Below are positions 20,434 to 29,079 of a stretch of 64,000 bases of DNA, in pieces (position 1 is the stretch's first letter; every line of letters starts with the position of its first letter). This DNA comes from DATJPW01 sp963752855 (GTDB lineage: Bacteria > Desulfobacterota > Desulfomonilia > Desulfomonilales > Desulfomonilaceae): assembly GCA_963752855.1 (NCBI GenBank), contig CAVVZX010000038.1, forward strand, positions 153,850-217,849, written 5' to 3'. The translations under genes and the position numbers were made by a program. Below the pieces are notes generated by a model that saw only the letters and a program-made list of their open reading frames with translations, had not been told where the DNA came from and made no database searches.

Positions 20434-21672
20434 ATGCGCGCGCGTTCGATATTGTTGTTAGCTGGAGAAGCGTCGGGTGATTACCATGCCGCGGCCCTTG
20501 TCAGGGAATTGAAGGAATTGTCTCCCGGGATTCGCGTCACTGGGATCGGAGGCGACAGGCTGGCGCAGGCGGGAATGGAGCTTCTTCACCATTACCGAGA
20601 GATTAATACCATAGGATTAAGCGAGGGCCTGAGCAAGATTCGCAACATCGTCGCAGCTTATTTGACCATGAAAAGGGAAATCCGAAGCGGAGAACACGAC
20701 CTTTTCATACCTGTGGATTTTCCGGATGTGAATCTTCGACTATGCCGGTTGGCCAAGGATGCGGGATTGCCCGTTTATTATTATATAAGTCCTCAGATTT
20801 GGGCGTGGAGACGAGGCAGAATGCGGAAAATCGCGAGTCGTGTCGACAGGATGATGACCATTTTCCCATTTGAGGAACAGCTTTACAGAGACGCCGGCGT
20901 TCAGGCTAATTTTGTTGGGCACACAATGGCGCAGGATATCCCTGCCGGCCCCGACAAAGAACTGTTGCGGAAACAGCTGGGAATAGAGTCCTCTAGAATT
21001 GCGGTGGCCATAGTCCCGGGCAGCCGACCGGCGGAAATAAGGCGCATACTGCCTATAATGTGTGAGGCTGCGCAAATATACATAAGCGCCCATCCCGACA
21101 CGCAACTCGTTCTTCCTCTGGCCGGACCGCACCTTGCGTCGACTGTCGAGGCGATTTTGTCGCAATATAGCATTCCGGTGACTGTTCATTCAGGAGAAGC
21201 GGCGATGCTCATGGCCGCGTGTGATTGCGGGCTTGTCGCATCCGGCACGGCTACTTTGCAGGCCGCATTGGCAGAGATGCCTCACGCCGTGGTTTATATC
21301 CTGGACAGGTTCACTTGGTGGCTCGCTATCAGAATAATCAAACCATTGCTCATGGACAAAGACATCCATGTGGCGATTGCGAACGTTCTGGCCATACATA
21401 AAGAAAAACTCGGCGGCGAGGGCCCCATAAAGGAAATGTTGGACCGGGGACTCCGGATAGCTTGTCAAGAATGCGGCCGTCCGTTATTCGTACCGGAACT
21501 GCTCCAACACCACGCCACACCGGAGACTCTCGCAGATTGGCTGGAGCGCTTTACATCAGAAGACCCGCTCCGTCAGGCCATGATCGAGGGATTTAAGCAA
21601 ATACGGGAGATGCTGGCGCCTCCCGCTGAGCGCCATACCGCGGCTAAAATGGCGCTGGAAGCGATCTCATAA
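20434..21672 (+). CDS. lpxB: Lipid-A-disaccharide synthase
   Basis: Condenses UDP-2,3-diacylglucosamine with lipid X (GT19 family) on the inner face of the cytoplasmic membrane in lipid A synthesis. The motifs LLAGEASGDYHAAALVREL, GIGGDRLAQAGMELL, PVYYYISPQIWAWRRGR, AIVPGSRPAEI and ASGTATLQAALAEMPHAVVY are all standard. 412 aa is near the usual 380, with a slightly long C-terminus (PAERHTAAKMALEAIS). The frame is complete. A putative GAAAGGAATTC precedes ATG at 20434. Confidence 0.95.
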   Translation: MRARSILLLAGEASGDYHAAALVRELKELSPGIRVTGIGGDRLAQAGMELLHHYREINTIGLSEGLSKIRNIVAAYLTMKREIRSGEHDLFIPVDFPDVNLRLCRLAKDAGLPVYYYISPQIWAWRRGRMRKIASRVDRMMTIFPFEEQLYRDAGVQANFVGHTMAQDIPAGPDKELLRKQLGIESSRIAVAIVPGSRPAEIRRILPIMCEAAQIYISAHPDTQLVLPLAGPHLASTVEAILSQYSIPVTVHSGEAAMLMAACDCGLVASGTATLQAALAEMPHAVVYILDRFTWWLAIRIIKPLLMDKDIHVAIANVLAIHKEKLGGEGPIKEMLDRGLRIACQECGRPLFVPELLQHHATPETLADWLERFTSEDPLRQAMIEGFKQIREMLAPPAERHTAAKMALEAIS

Positions 21673-21751
21673 TTTTCATCTGAGCGAATCGACAATATGC
21701 CGCTTTTGTCGGACGGTTGGTCGTGATATGCTCGGCGGTGGAGGAGAGGAC

Positions 21752-22123
21752 ATGCCCAAAAAAATACTTGTAGTAGATGACGAGAAAGATATCAGAGACC
21801 TCGTTGAAGCGACTCTGCTCAGGGGCGATCACGTGGTTATCAAGGCTGAATCCGGCGACAGGGCAGTAGAAATCGCCAGGGCGGAAAAACCTCATCTCAT
21901 TTTGATGGACATTATGATGCCTGGAAATGTTGACGGATTACAGGCCACGCGCATCTTGAAAAATGACCCGGCGACGCAACGTTGTACGATAGTCTTGTTG
22001 ACCGCAAAAGGACAACTGGCCGACCGGCGGGAGGGTATTGAAGCCGGAGCTGATGACTATTTTGTCAAACCCTTCAGCCCATTGGAGCTGTTAAGGAAAG
22101 TGGACCAGATTCTGGGCGGATAA
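21752..22123 (+). CDS. CheY-like single-domain response regulator
   Basis: 123-aa receiver domain: VVDDEKDI, ILMDIMMPGNVDG (phosphoacceptor Asp), VLLTAKG, and YFVKPFSPLELL. ATG at 21752 (MPKKILVV) follows GGAGGAGAGGAC. No output domain. A hairpin terminator follows. Its cognate kinase is not adjacent; it lies between lpxB and the c-di-GMP gene run. Confidence 0.9.
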   Translation: MPKKILVVDDEKDIRDLVEATLLRGDHVVIKAESGDRAVEIARAEKPHLILMDIMMPGNVDGLQATRILKNDPATQRCTIVLLTAKGQLADRREGIEAGADDYFVKPFSPLELLRKVDQILGG

Positions 22124-22137
22124 GATCTCGGCTGCCG

Positions 22138-22160
22138 GGGACCTGTCAGGTTCCTTTCTT
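22138..22160 (+). terminator. Rho-independent-like terminator
   Basis: GGGACCTG pairs with CAGGTTCC (one G-T pair) across a single T and is followed by TTTCTT. It lies 15 bases after the receiver gene. Confidence 0.55.
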
Positions 22161-22442
22161 GCCTCCGGACGCCGGACGTCTCTTCGTATTAAACCAACGC
22201 ATATGGAATTTGTTCCCGCGAGTGGTCGCGGCCCCACAGAACTATGGGGTTCATCCCATAGAGAAAAATCCTCATCTTTCACATCTTGACCGATCTCTTC
22301 TCACATCAATCCAGAATTTACGGCGCAATCCTAATTACTTATTGATCTTGGTGCCTGCTCTCCGACCTTGGCATTGAATTTGCCTTACCAAGGGTCAACT
22401 GGGATAACCGGCAAATCGGTCGCTCCAAGGAGGGAGGATAAG

Positions 22443-23414
22443 ATGGGAAACAATGCGCTGAAACTGATGGTCGCCGTGATGATCACGGTCTTGGTTATGG
22501 CGGCCGGCCAAAGCGCAAATGCCCAGGAGTTCCGTAAGGAACTCATGAAAGGAATTTTTCAGACCATAGGTCCGGACGTGTTCAAAGACATGGCCAAATC
22601 CATGGCTGCGGAATTAACAAAGAATGAGGAATTTCGAAAGCAAGTAATTCAGCAGGTTATTCGGGAGGTCATCGCGGCCATCGGTCCGGAAAACATGAAG
22701 GACATCGTGAAATCCGTGGCGGCTGAAGCGGCTAATGCAAATGAAGTGAAAATACGGAAGGCCTCATGCCCAACGGCTGCTACGGATGCCGATTCCGTTA
22801 GAGCTATGATTGTGTCGGCGGCGAGCGAATTCACAAGAAATCCCGGAGTGATGGATGCCCTTAAATCCGGTGGTCTACCTACCGATCCGCAAGCGCTCAT
22901 GAGTGTGCTGAAAGACAAGATGGCCAATGCGAGCGCCACAAGAATGCGGTCAAACCCGGAGGGGACATCCGCCTCAAAAGGCTTTCGCAACGATCTGATA
23001 GCCGTAATTACCCATCCTTCTAACCCGGTCGATACCCTCACGGTAGATCAAGTTCGCAAGCTCTTCAGCGGCGAATATACGAACTGGTCTCAAGTGGGTG
23101 GAATGGATTTGCCTGTGCAACTGATTGCATCTCGGGACACCCCTGCCGCGCTCGAGTCCCTCCTCGATACCCACCTTGCCCCCAGCGCGGTCAGGGTTCC
23201 CCTTTTAAGCTTTCTATTTGTCGGCGTGGCCGAAACCGAAGGAGCGCTGGGTTTTCTCCCCACGCACAACGTGGAGCAACTTGAGTTTGTCAGGGGAAAT
23301 GGAGCGATCAAGAAGGTCGCCATCAAGAAAGACGACCGGTCTCCAGCGCTGGCTCCGCATCCTGGGGCCGTAATTAACGGGGCCTACCCGCTGGTAGCCC
23401 GAGACTCCAACTAG
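22443..23414 (+). CDS. Secreted PstS-like periplasmic binding-fold protein
   Basis: 323 aa. Start at ATG 22443 after AAGGAGGGAGGATAAG. A signal peptide (ALKLMVAVMITVLVMAAG...ANAQ) is followed by a helical region with two similar segments (TIGPDVFKDMAKSMAAEL and AIGPENMKDIVKSVAAEA). The C-terminal half is a phosphate-binding-protein-like domain (DLIAVITHPSNPVDTLT, FSGEYTNWSQVGG, TEGALGFLP, INGAYPLV). It could sense or bind a ligand for the downstream GGDEF protein, since the genes are closely spaced. No ABC permease is nearby. Confidence 0.75.
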   Translation: MGNNALKLMVAVMITVLVMAAGQSANAQEFRKELMKGIFQTIGPDVFKDMAKSMAAELTKNEEFRKQVIQQVIREVIAAIGPENMKDIVKSVAAEAANANEVKIRKASCPTAATDADSVRAMIVSAASEFTRNPGVMDALKSGGLPTDPQALMSVLKDKMANASATRMRSNPEGTSASKGFRNDLIAVITHPSNPVDTLTVDQVRKLFSGEYTNWSQVGGMDLPVQLIASRDTPAALESLLDTHLAPSAVRVPLLSFLFVGVAETEGALGFLPTHNVEQLEFVRGNGAIKKVAIKKDDRSPALAPHPGAVINGAYPLVARDSN

Positions 23415-23426
23415 AGGAGCGGCGAC

Positions 23427-23597
23427 ATGCAGATACGGACATACAATTATAGAGGAAAGAAGTTGTTTGAAGCTGTCAATTCCGAAACAAAGGTCCCGAT
23501 CCCGATTGCAAAGGATCGCCACGCGGATGTCGCATTGCAAGAAGATTCGGGCCGCGAGACGCCCGTAACATCGACGAATCAACAACGGGTTGCCTGA
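23427..23597 (+). CDS. Small 56-aa protein of unknown function
   Basis: ATG at 23427 follows AGAGGAGCGGCGAC, 12 bases after the binding-protein stop and 31 bases before the GGDEF gene start. The protein begins MQIRTYNYRGKKLFEAVN and is hydrophilic. The good ribosome site and position within a tight gene run support it being real. No known family. Confidence 0.55.
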   Translation: MQIRTYNYRGKKLFEAVNSETKVPIPIAKDRHADVALQEDSGRETPVTSTNQQRVA

Positions 23598-23628
23598 ACG
23601 TCTCAGTTGCCAAGATGGGAGGTTGACA

Positions 23629-25069
23629 ATGCAAAAGAGCAATGTCGTCCAAATGAGGCCCCCCACAAGTCCTGCAAGGGTGAAACGCAAGATAGACGCC
23701 CGGCAGGCCTTGGCTGATATCCGGTCAGGGATGAGTGATAACGACCTCATGCGCAAACACTCGATTTCAGCCGCCGGGACTTCAGAGTTTGCTTAACAAG
23801 CTGCTGGAAGCGGATCTGATTGATCACATGGAACTGGATGAACGAGTGTCGCTGGGAGAAAAGACGGTTGAAATAGCAATATCTGAGCCGATCCCGGATA
23901 CCACGTGCGATCTTGACGACTCTCCGCAATCGACACGCAGCTCAGGCATCAACACCGAGCAGATCATGCAATACGCGAGAGATCTCGCCCGCATCCATGC
24001 TGAAGAGAAGGCCAGGAGGGCCGAGTTGGAACTGACGAACAAACAGCTCTTGGTAGAAGTTACGGAGCGTAAACGCGCCGAAGCGGCATTGCGGGAAAGC
24101 GAGGAGCGATATCGGGCGCTAACCGAGAATTCCCTGACCGGCATATACATTCATGAGGACGGCCTATTGGTCTATGTAAACGAACGACTGGCGTCAATAG
24201 GAGGTTACTCCACACGAGAAATGCTCGGCAGGAGCTTTTGGGAATTTGTTCACCCTCAAGACAGGCAGATAGTTAAGGACGGATACATTCCCGGATCCTT
24301 GACTAAGGCCCAGCCCGGCCATTACGAATTTCGTTTCTTGTGCAAGAACGGTGAAATTAAATGGGTTAAGGCGTTGTGCAGCCCCATTAATCACCGTGGG
24401 CGCGCGGCCACCATGGGCAATCTGACCGACGTCACTCAACGGAAACGAGCTGAAGAAGAAAGGGAAGAACTAATTGCGGACCTGACAATGGCGAGGGAGG
24501 CATTGAATTTCCAGGCAAACCACGACGCGCTGACCTGTCTTTGGAATCGATTCGCAGTTCTCGAAAGACTGAACGAGGAATTGGATCGAGCGGCCCGCGA
24601 GAAACGGTCGCTGGCTGTGATTATGGCCGATCTGGACCATTTCAAGCGGATCAATGATACGTACGGGCATCAAGTCGGCGATCTGGTTCTGCAGGAGACG
24701 GCAAACAGGATACGTTCCTCTTTGCGCCCATATGACATAGTCGGCAGGTACGGTGGAGAGGAACTGCTTATCATCCTGCCCGGTTGTGATGAAGGGAGCG
24801 CTGTCAATCTCGCTGAGAGGATCCGACTAGCCGTCTGCGATAGAGCCTTCGAGACGGATGAAGGCCCTGTGCGAGTTTCGCTGAGCTTGGGTGTAGCTCT
24901 CGCCGACGGTCCTATAAAAGCCGATCCGGATGAGGTGATCTCTCGTGCGGACAATTCCCTGTATCAAGCCAAAATTGCGGGGCGCAACCGTTCCATGATT
25001 GCCGGCCCTCCGGGAGACTGGAGCGCTTCACCCGCTGATGTTACGGGCGATGAGAATCGGCCCGTTTAG
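23629..25069 (+). CDS. KIKA-module PAS diguanylate cyclase, one frame break
   Basis: About 480 aa cytoplasmic c-di-GMP synthase. Residues 21-70 are the shared module (KRKIDARQALADIRSGM, LMRKHSIS, LQSLLNKLLEA), interrupted near 23778 by one extra A in GGGACTTCAG. A coiled linker (TNKQLLVEVTERKRAEAALR) leads to a PAS domain (RYRALTENSLTGIYI) and a GGDEF domain: DHDALTC-type start, DLDHFKRINDTYGH, then RPYD-IVGRY-GGEEL. The GGEEL active site and an RxxD inhibitory site five residues before it are intact. It is followed by two PilZ genes, so c-di-GMP made here may be read by their products. Confidence 0.85.
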
Positions 25070-25110
25070 GGCCTCCACATTAGTCTTTAGTTACGACAGG
25101 AGTATCGGCG

Positions 25111-25650
25111 ATGGAACCCAAGCGCAAAATAAAGGCCAAGGAAATTGTTAATGACATCCGCGAGGGCATGAGCGACTCGCAGCTAATGGAGAAGCATAGT
25201 CTGTCATCGAAAGGTCTTCAAAGCGTTTTCAGGAAATTGGTGGATGCAAAGGCTATAACACCCCGAGAACTGTTCAATAGAGCGCCGAATGTCGGTGATG
25301 ACACGGCGGATGTCACGACTATCAGGTTGGTTGCCAGAGATTTCGTGGAGGTCCCATTACCGATCTGCGACGCGGACGACCCCAAGAACATGGGCACAAT
25401 AACGGACGTGACGGAAAAAGGTCTCGGAATACGAGGCATTCGCGTCGCAACCGGCGAGACCAAAACACTCGTGTTCTTCTCGGACAGGCTTTTTCCTGTC
25501 GGCCCGTTCGCTCTTCAGGCGCAGTGCCGTTGGGTGAAAAATGGAAACGGCGCCGGCCAAATCGATTCCGGATTCGAGATAACCAACATCTCAGAAACAA
25601 GCTCGCAACAGCTCAAGAAAATAGTCGAATGGGTTGCTCTTCGTGATTGA
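25111..25650 (+). CDS. KIKA-module PilZ domain protein
   Basis: 179 aa. Start ATG 25111 after ACAGGAGTATCGGCG. Residues 4-55 are the shared module (RKIKAKEIVNDIREGMSDSQ, LMEKHSLSSKGLQSVFRKL). Residues 70-179 resemble a PilZ c-di-GMP-binding beta-barrel (TITDVTEKGLGIRGIRVATG, FQ/LQAQCRWVKNGNG, SGFEITNIS). The usual RxxxR loop is not obvious; RLVARDF may stand in. Close paralogue of the 38.3 kb protein. Likely partner of the upstream diguanylate cyclase. Confidence 0.75.
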   Translation: MEPKRKIKAKEIVNDIREGMSDSQLMEKHSLSSKGLQSVFRKLVDAKAITPRELFNRAPNVGDDTADVTTIRLVARDFVEVPLPICDADDPKNMGTITDVTEKGLGIRGIRVATGETKTLVFFSDRLFPVGPFALQAQCRWVKNGNGAGQIDSGFEITNISETSSQQLKKIVEWVALRD

Positions 25651-25672
25651 AAGGATAAAAGTGAGGCGCAGC

Positions 25673-25954
25673 ATGAACTCGGACGGCGCTCTCTACGACT
25701 GGGACCATCAGCAGGAGCCCGACCAATGGGATTGCCTCTACTGTAAACTTGTAAAAACGTGCCCATACGGCCAGGCAGTTGTGGGGCTGAGCGACTTCTG
25801 CCGGCTTCAAGAAATATGCCCTATCAGAGAGCCAGTGGAATGTGGGGAAATCGTGTCATCGGAAATTGAGACACGTCTGCTGGAGATTTACGGTCATGAT
25901 GCGCTGGTGACAACAAACGAACTGGCCGTTTACATGAAAATTCACATGTACTAG
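25673..25954 (+). CDS. Small Cys-rich protein of unknown function
   Basis: 93 aa. ATG at 25673 (MNSDGALYDWDHQQ) is 22 bases after the PilZ gene. It has six Cys in DCLYCKLVKTCPYGQ, FCRLQEICP and VECGE, suggesting a metal site, then a helical tail. No known family was recognised. It lies between two PilZ genes of the same run. Confidence 0.6.
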   Translation: MNSDGALYDWDHQQEPDQWDCLYCKLVKTCPYGQAVVGLSDFCRLQEICPIREPVECGEIVSSEIETRLLEIYGHDALVTTNELAVYMKIHMY

Positions 25955-25997
25955 TCCCGAGCGAAAGATAACCCCGGATTGAAAAGGAATAAAGTCC

Positions 25998-26858
25998 ATG
26001 GCGTCCGGAGCGAAAATTTCCGCAGCAGAATTTGTCCAGGATCTTCGGAGCGGCATTACGGCGTGCGAGCTCATGGACAAGTATTCTATGGTGGCCAGAG
26101 AGCTTGATGGAGTTTTGGACCAACTCAAGAAGACATTGGGCGACCCGGCTGAGATTTATGGACGAACAGCGAAGAAGCAGGCGCATGAGAAAACGAACAG
26201 AATCCGTTTCCTTCGCCGCCACAGGATGGCTCTATCTGTCCTGATCTATGACGCCCAAGACCCGACAATCCGAGGAGAGGTCCGGGACGTATCGGAAAAA
26301 GGGATCGGCGTCCAGAAGATGGACACAAAGGTCGATGAGACTAAGAACTTAGTGGTTTTAGCCAATGAATATTTCTCGATCGACCCGTTTGGATTCGAGG
26401 CGCAATGCCGCTGGACCAGTCCGACAACGGATGATAGACATCCCCTTGCGGGTTTTGAGATAATCAAGATCTCGGGAGAGAGCCTCAAGAGTCTAGGAAG
26501 ATTTATTGAGGTCTACGCGAATGTCCAGCGCGGACCTGAAGGCGGATCCATGGGGCGCCTTTTTGGAGCGCCGGCTTCCAGCGCCACCGGAAATGGCCCA
26601 ATTTGGGTATGTCCATTCTGCGAAATGCCTCAACCCGAGGAATTTGAGGAATGCCCGCAATGCGGAATAATAGTCTCCAAATACCTTCTTAAGCTGGAAG
26701 CAAACAGAAACCAGGTCGCGGATATAATTGAAAAACAACCCAGCCAGCCCGCGCCGACTCTCGTCAAACGGATTCCATCAATGAAGCAACAATCACTATT
26801 TCCGCCCATATCTGGAAGGAGCTTGAGGCCCTCGGAGGCGATCCGCACAAACATTTGA
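25998..26858 (+). CDS. KIKA-module PilZ protein with C-terminal zinc ribbon
   Basis: 286 aa. ATG at 25998 follows AAAAGGAATAAAGTCC. Residues 5-50 are a diverged shared module (AKISAAEFVQDLRSGI, LMDKYSMVARELDGVL). Residues about 65-175 are PilZ-like (NRIRFLRRHRMALSVLIYD with a basic RxxxR-like patch, GEVRDVSEKGIGVQ, FEAQCRW, AGFEIIKIS). Near residue 200 a zinc ribbon follows (CPFCEMPQPEEFEECPQCG). The extra ribbon suggests nucleic acid or protein binding. Last gene of the c-di-GMP run. Confidence 0.75.
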   Translation: MASGAKISAAEFVQDLRSGITACELMDKYSMVARELDGVLDQLKKTLGDPAEIYGRTAKKQAHEKTNRIRFLRRHRMALSVLIYDAQDPTIRGEVRDVSEKGIGVQKMDTKVDETKNLVVLANEYFSIDPFGFEAQCRWTSPTTDDRHPLAGFEIIKISGESLKSLGRFIEVYANVQRGPEGGSMGRLFGAPASSATGNGPIWVCPFCEMPQPEEFEECPQCGIIVSKYLLKLEANRNQVADIIEKQPSQPAPTLVKRIPSMKQQSLFPPISGRSLRPSEAIRTNI

Positions 26859-26875
26859 ACAGCTGCTTTGTCGAC

Positions 26876-27111
26876 TTACTTGCTCAAGGCAAGGGTGAGC
26901 CGGACCACCGCGTAGACGTCGTCGTTCCTCGGGCCTACCCGGCTAGCGGAGGAATACTTGCCTTCAAAAGAGTCGAAACAATTGCACAGGATGGCCATCA
27001 GTGTCATGAGCGCGCGCCATGAGATTCCAGGAGCCGCGCCACCTTGGAATGTCCTTGGCTTTTTGCCAATGCTGATGCTGTAAAACCGTCGTCGTCCTTC
27101 AAGTCCGAATT
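26876..27111 (-). other. Open minus-strand frame without start, unassigned
   Basis: About 75 codons are open on the minus strand and stop at 26876-26878. The text contains SISIGKKPRTFQ, WRALMTLMAILCNCFDSFEG and RNDDVYAVVRLTLAL, with protein-like composition. There is no credible start codon upstream. It may be the C-terminal remnant of a gene; no family is recognised. Confidence 0.25.
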
Positions 27112-27300
27112 CTTAATCCCGTCTTGAACCGGACCGGGGCCTGGTTTGCGTTCATTGGCGCGTTATGTCTCTATGCGTCTGACATACTCGTCGCGAGAAA
27201 TAAGTTCATAGCCTCACAATTTATCAACAGACTGGTAGGATTGCCGCTATATTACGCAGGCCAGTTTCTAATCGCGTTCTCGGTGGGGCTACTTCAGTAG
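27103..27300 (+). pseudogene. YhhN/TMEM86-like membrane protein, C-terminal remnant
   Basis: An open stretch from about 27112 to a TAG at 27298-27300 reads RTGAWFAFIGALCLYASDIL, VARNKF, LVGLPLYYAGQFLIAFSVG. This is the pattern of the last two membrane helices of the YhhN (lysoplasmalogenase-like) family, GALLF.LSD...A...F and YY.AQFLI. No start or N-terminal half is present, so it is a fragment of about 60 codons. Confidence 0.55.
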
Positions 27301-27481
27301 GGCCGGCATCGTGTAGATCCCGGGCTGGAGTTCGGCCGGACGAAATCGTTTCAGACCAGGGGTTATCCCGCCGTGCCGCGAGATCCCGTAAGCGGACAGC
27401 ACGGCAGAGCGCTTTCCATAGCATCCTGCCCAGTTTTGACTCAACCTGCACCGGCAGCCGCTCTCCTGGCATGTTTCGAGT

Positions 27482-27507
27482 GACCGGCAGGATGCCGGTC
27501 CTACTGG
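27482..27507. repeat. REP-like hairpin element, GACCGGCA family
   Basis: GACCGGCA-GGA-TGCCGGTC followed by CTACTGG, differing by one loop base from the element at 16403. Confidence 0.7.
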
Positions 27508-27550
27508 TACAGCGGCCAATTTAAGCCATAGATCCCAAGCGGACCCGCGC

Positions 27551-27700
27551 TACCAAAATATTCCGGCCCTGCCGGCGTTGGTATTCGACGCCGTCCGCCA
27601 TTTGTTTGACGAGATGGATACCCAGTCCCCCGACCGGGCTCTCGGAAACGGATTCTTGGGATTTTGGAGGAGCAGCAGAGATTGGATCGAAGTATTCTCC
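27551..27700 (-). repeat. Duplicated 3' fragment of the RsbW-like gene
   Basis: About 150 bases nearly identical to 27958-28104, the C-terminal ATPase part of the RsbW-like gene (VGGLGIHLVKQMADGVEYQ). The two copies are about 400 bases apart in the same orientation. The 5' part of the gene is not repeated, so this copy cannot make a working protein. Confidence 0.8.
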
Positions 27701-27918
27701 GAAAAAGCGAAAAGGGGACATTCATCTTTTTTGTTACTGTTTACCGGCTTCCTGACCGACTTTTATCGTAACATGGCGCTATGCCAAGAACCGCACGAGC
27801 TTCCATCGGACACCGCATGGGCTCCCCGGAATCGCCCTTGCGACCATTTCCTCTTCCTCCGAAATTATAGCCAATTTGACTCAGCCCTTTGGCGCTGGCG
27901 TTATGCATATGGCCGCGA

Positions 27919-28344
27919 TTATGCCACAGGTGGCACGGTGATTCGCGCTCTCAAAATATTCCGGCCCTGCCGGCGTTGGTATTCGACGCCGTCCGCCATT
28001 TGTTTGACGAGATGGATGCCCAAACCTCCGACCGGGCTCTCGGAAATGGAATCATGGGGTTTCGGAGGAGCGGCAGAGATTGGATCGAACTCTTCTCCGT
28101 CATCTTCGAATCGAATAATCAGCTCATGCTCCTTCAATGTCATTTCTACTCTGATATTGTGCATTAATGTGTCTTTATATGCATATTTAATAATATTGGT
28201 AAGCACTTCTTCGAGTATGAGGTTCACTTTATAGATAGTTTCCAAGGGCAACTGATGAGATCCCATGAATCTATCAGCTTTTTTGGTCAATTCAACCAAC
28301 TCGCTGACTTGGTTTTGCATCAGTAGGATCAATTTGGTGTTCAT
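27919..28344 (-). CDS. rsbW: RsbW-like serine-protein kinase / anti-sigma factor
   Basis: 141-aa GHKL-fold kinase. ATG at 28344 gives MNTKLILLMQNQ. N box LILEEVLTNIIKYAY, G1 box IRFEDDGEEFDP and G2 box VGGLGIHLVKQMADGVEY are all present. Such proteins hold an alternative sigma factor or another target and phosphorylate an STAS antagonist. The STAS partner is 210 bases upstream (28558-28899). A 150-base copy of its 3' end lies just downstream. No sigma factor gene is nearby. Confidence 0.85.
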   Translation of the reverse strand: MNTKLILLMQNQVSELVELTKKADRFMGSHQLPLETIYKVNLILEEVLTNIIKYAYKDTLMHNIRVEMTLKEHELIIRFEDDGEEFDPISAAPPKPHDSISESPVGGLGIHLVKQMADGVEYQRRQGRNILRARITVPPVA

Positions 28345-28480
28345 TGGCAATCGTCTCGCACAGACATAATTCACGGACTGGAGGAGACAAGATCCCAAAC
28401 CCTCACAGAAACTGACAGCGTCACGAGAAGTCGGTAGGGGCGGAGTCTGAGACCCGCCCTTGGCGTGAATATCCTAAAAC

Positions 28481-28505
28481 GGGCAGGTTTCAAACCTGCC
28501 CCTAC
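28481..28505. repeat. Palindromic repeat GGGCAGGTTT type
   Basis: GGGCAGGTTT-C-AAACCTGCCC followed by CTAC is a near-perfect inverted repeat between the RsbV-like and RsbW-like genes. The trailing CTAC resembles the end of the REP-like elements at 16403 and 27482. Confidence 0.6.
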
Positions 28506-28557
28506 ATGCATCGCAAGCGAGGATAACATGGTTCCTTGTGGCGCTACGACCGGATCA

Positions 28558-28899
28558 TCAATATGCCAACAGCCTCTTGGCCTCTTCCTCGTCCTGGGCA
28601 ATCGCTATAAGCTTGACCGTGCCTGAATTCAGCAGTGTTTCTTTGACCATGGGCTGAGGATTTAAGACCACCATTTTCTTTCCCGAGGCCGCCAATGATT
28701 TGGCGCCTGCAAACAATAGGCGTATGCCGAGCGAGGCCAGATACAACACTTGGCTCAGGTCCACCAGAACATTCCAGCGGCTCCCTTCTACGATCTGCCT
28801 GAATTCATTGCCGATTTGCCCTTCGCCGTCCACATCGAGTTTCCCCGCGAGGGCAATTCGAGTCAGATTCGGATCGGTTTGCGTAACTTTCAGTTCCAT
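28558..28899 (-). CDS. rsbV: STAS-domain anti-anti-sigma factor (RsbV-like)
   Basis: 113-aa STAS protein: LTRIALAGKLDVDGEGQI, NVLVDLSQVLYLASLGIRLLF with the Ser in the phosphorylation position (LASLG), then KKMVVLNPQPMVKETLLNSG. ATG at 28899 follows GGAAGGAGTTACACA. Acts with the RsbW-like kinase downstream in partner switching. Gene order RsbV then RsbW is as usual. Confidence 0.9.
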   Translation of the reverse strand: MELKVTQTDPNLTRIALAGKLDVDGEGQIGNEFRQIVEGSRWNVLVDLSQVLYLASLGIRLLFAGAKSLAASGKKMVVLNPQPMVKETLLNSGTVKLIAIAQDEEEAKRLLAY

Positions 28900-29079
28900 T
28901 GTGTAACTCCTTCCAATTTTCTTATTTTATAGATTTACGACTGGGAGGCATACAAATTCTTTTCCTACTGCGCGACCTGATCGACTTCGGCTTTGAAACC
29001 AACAGCGGCGCCAATCTAATGACGGACTCGTCGAGTCTGTCGAGCCGATTGGATTTATAAAATTGTTGATCAACGGAGA

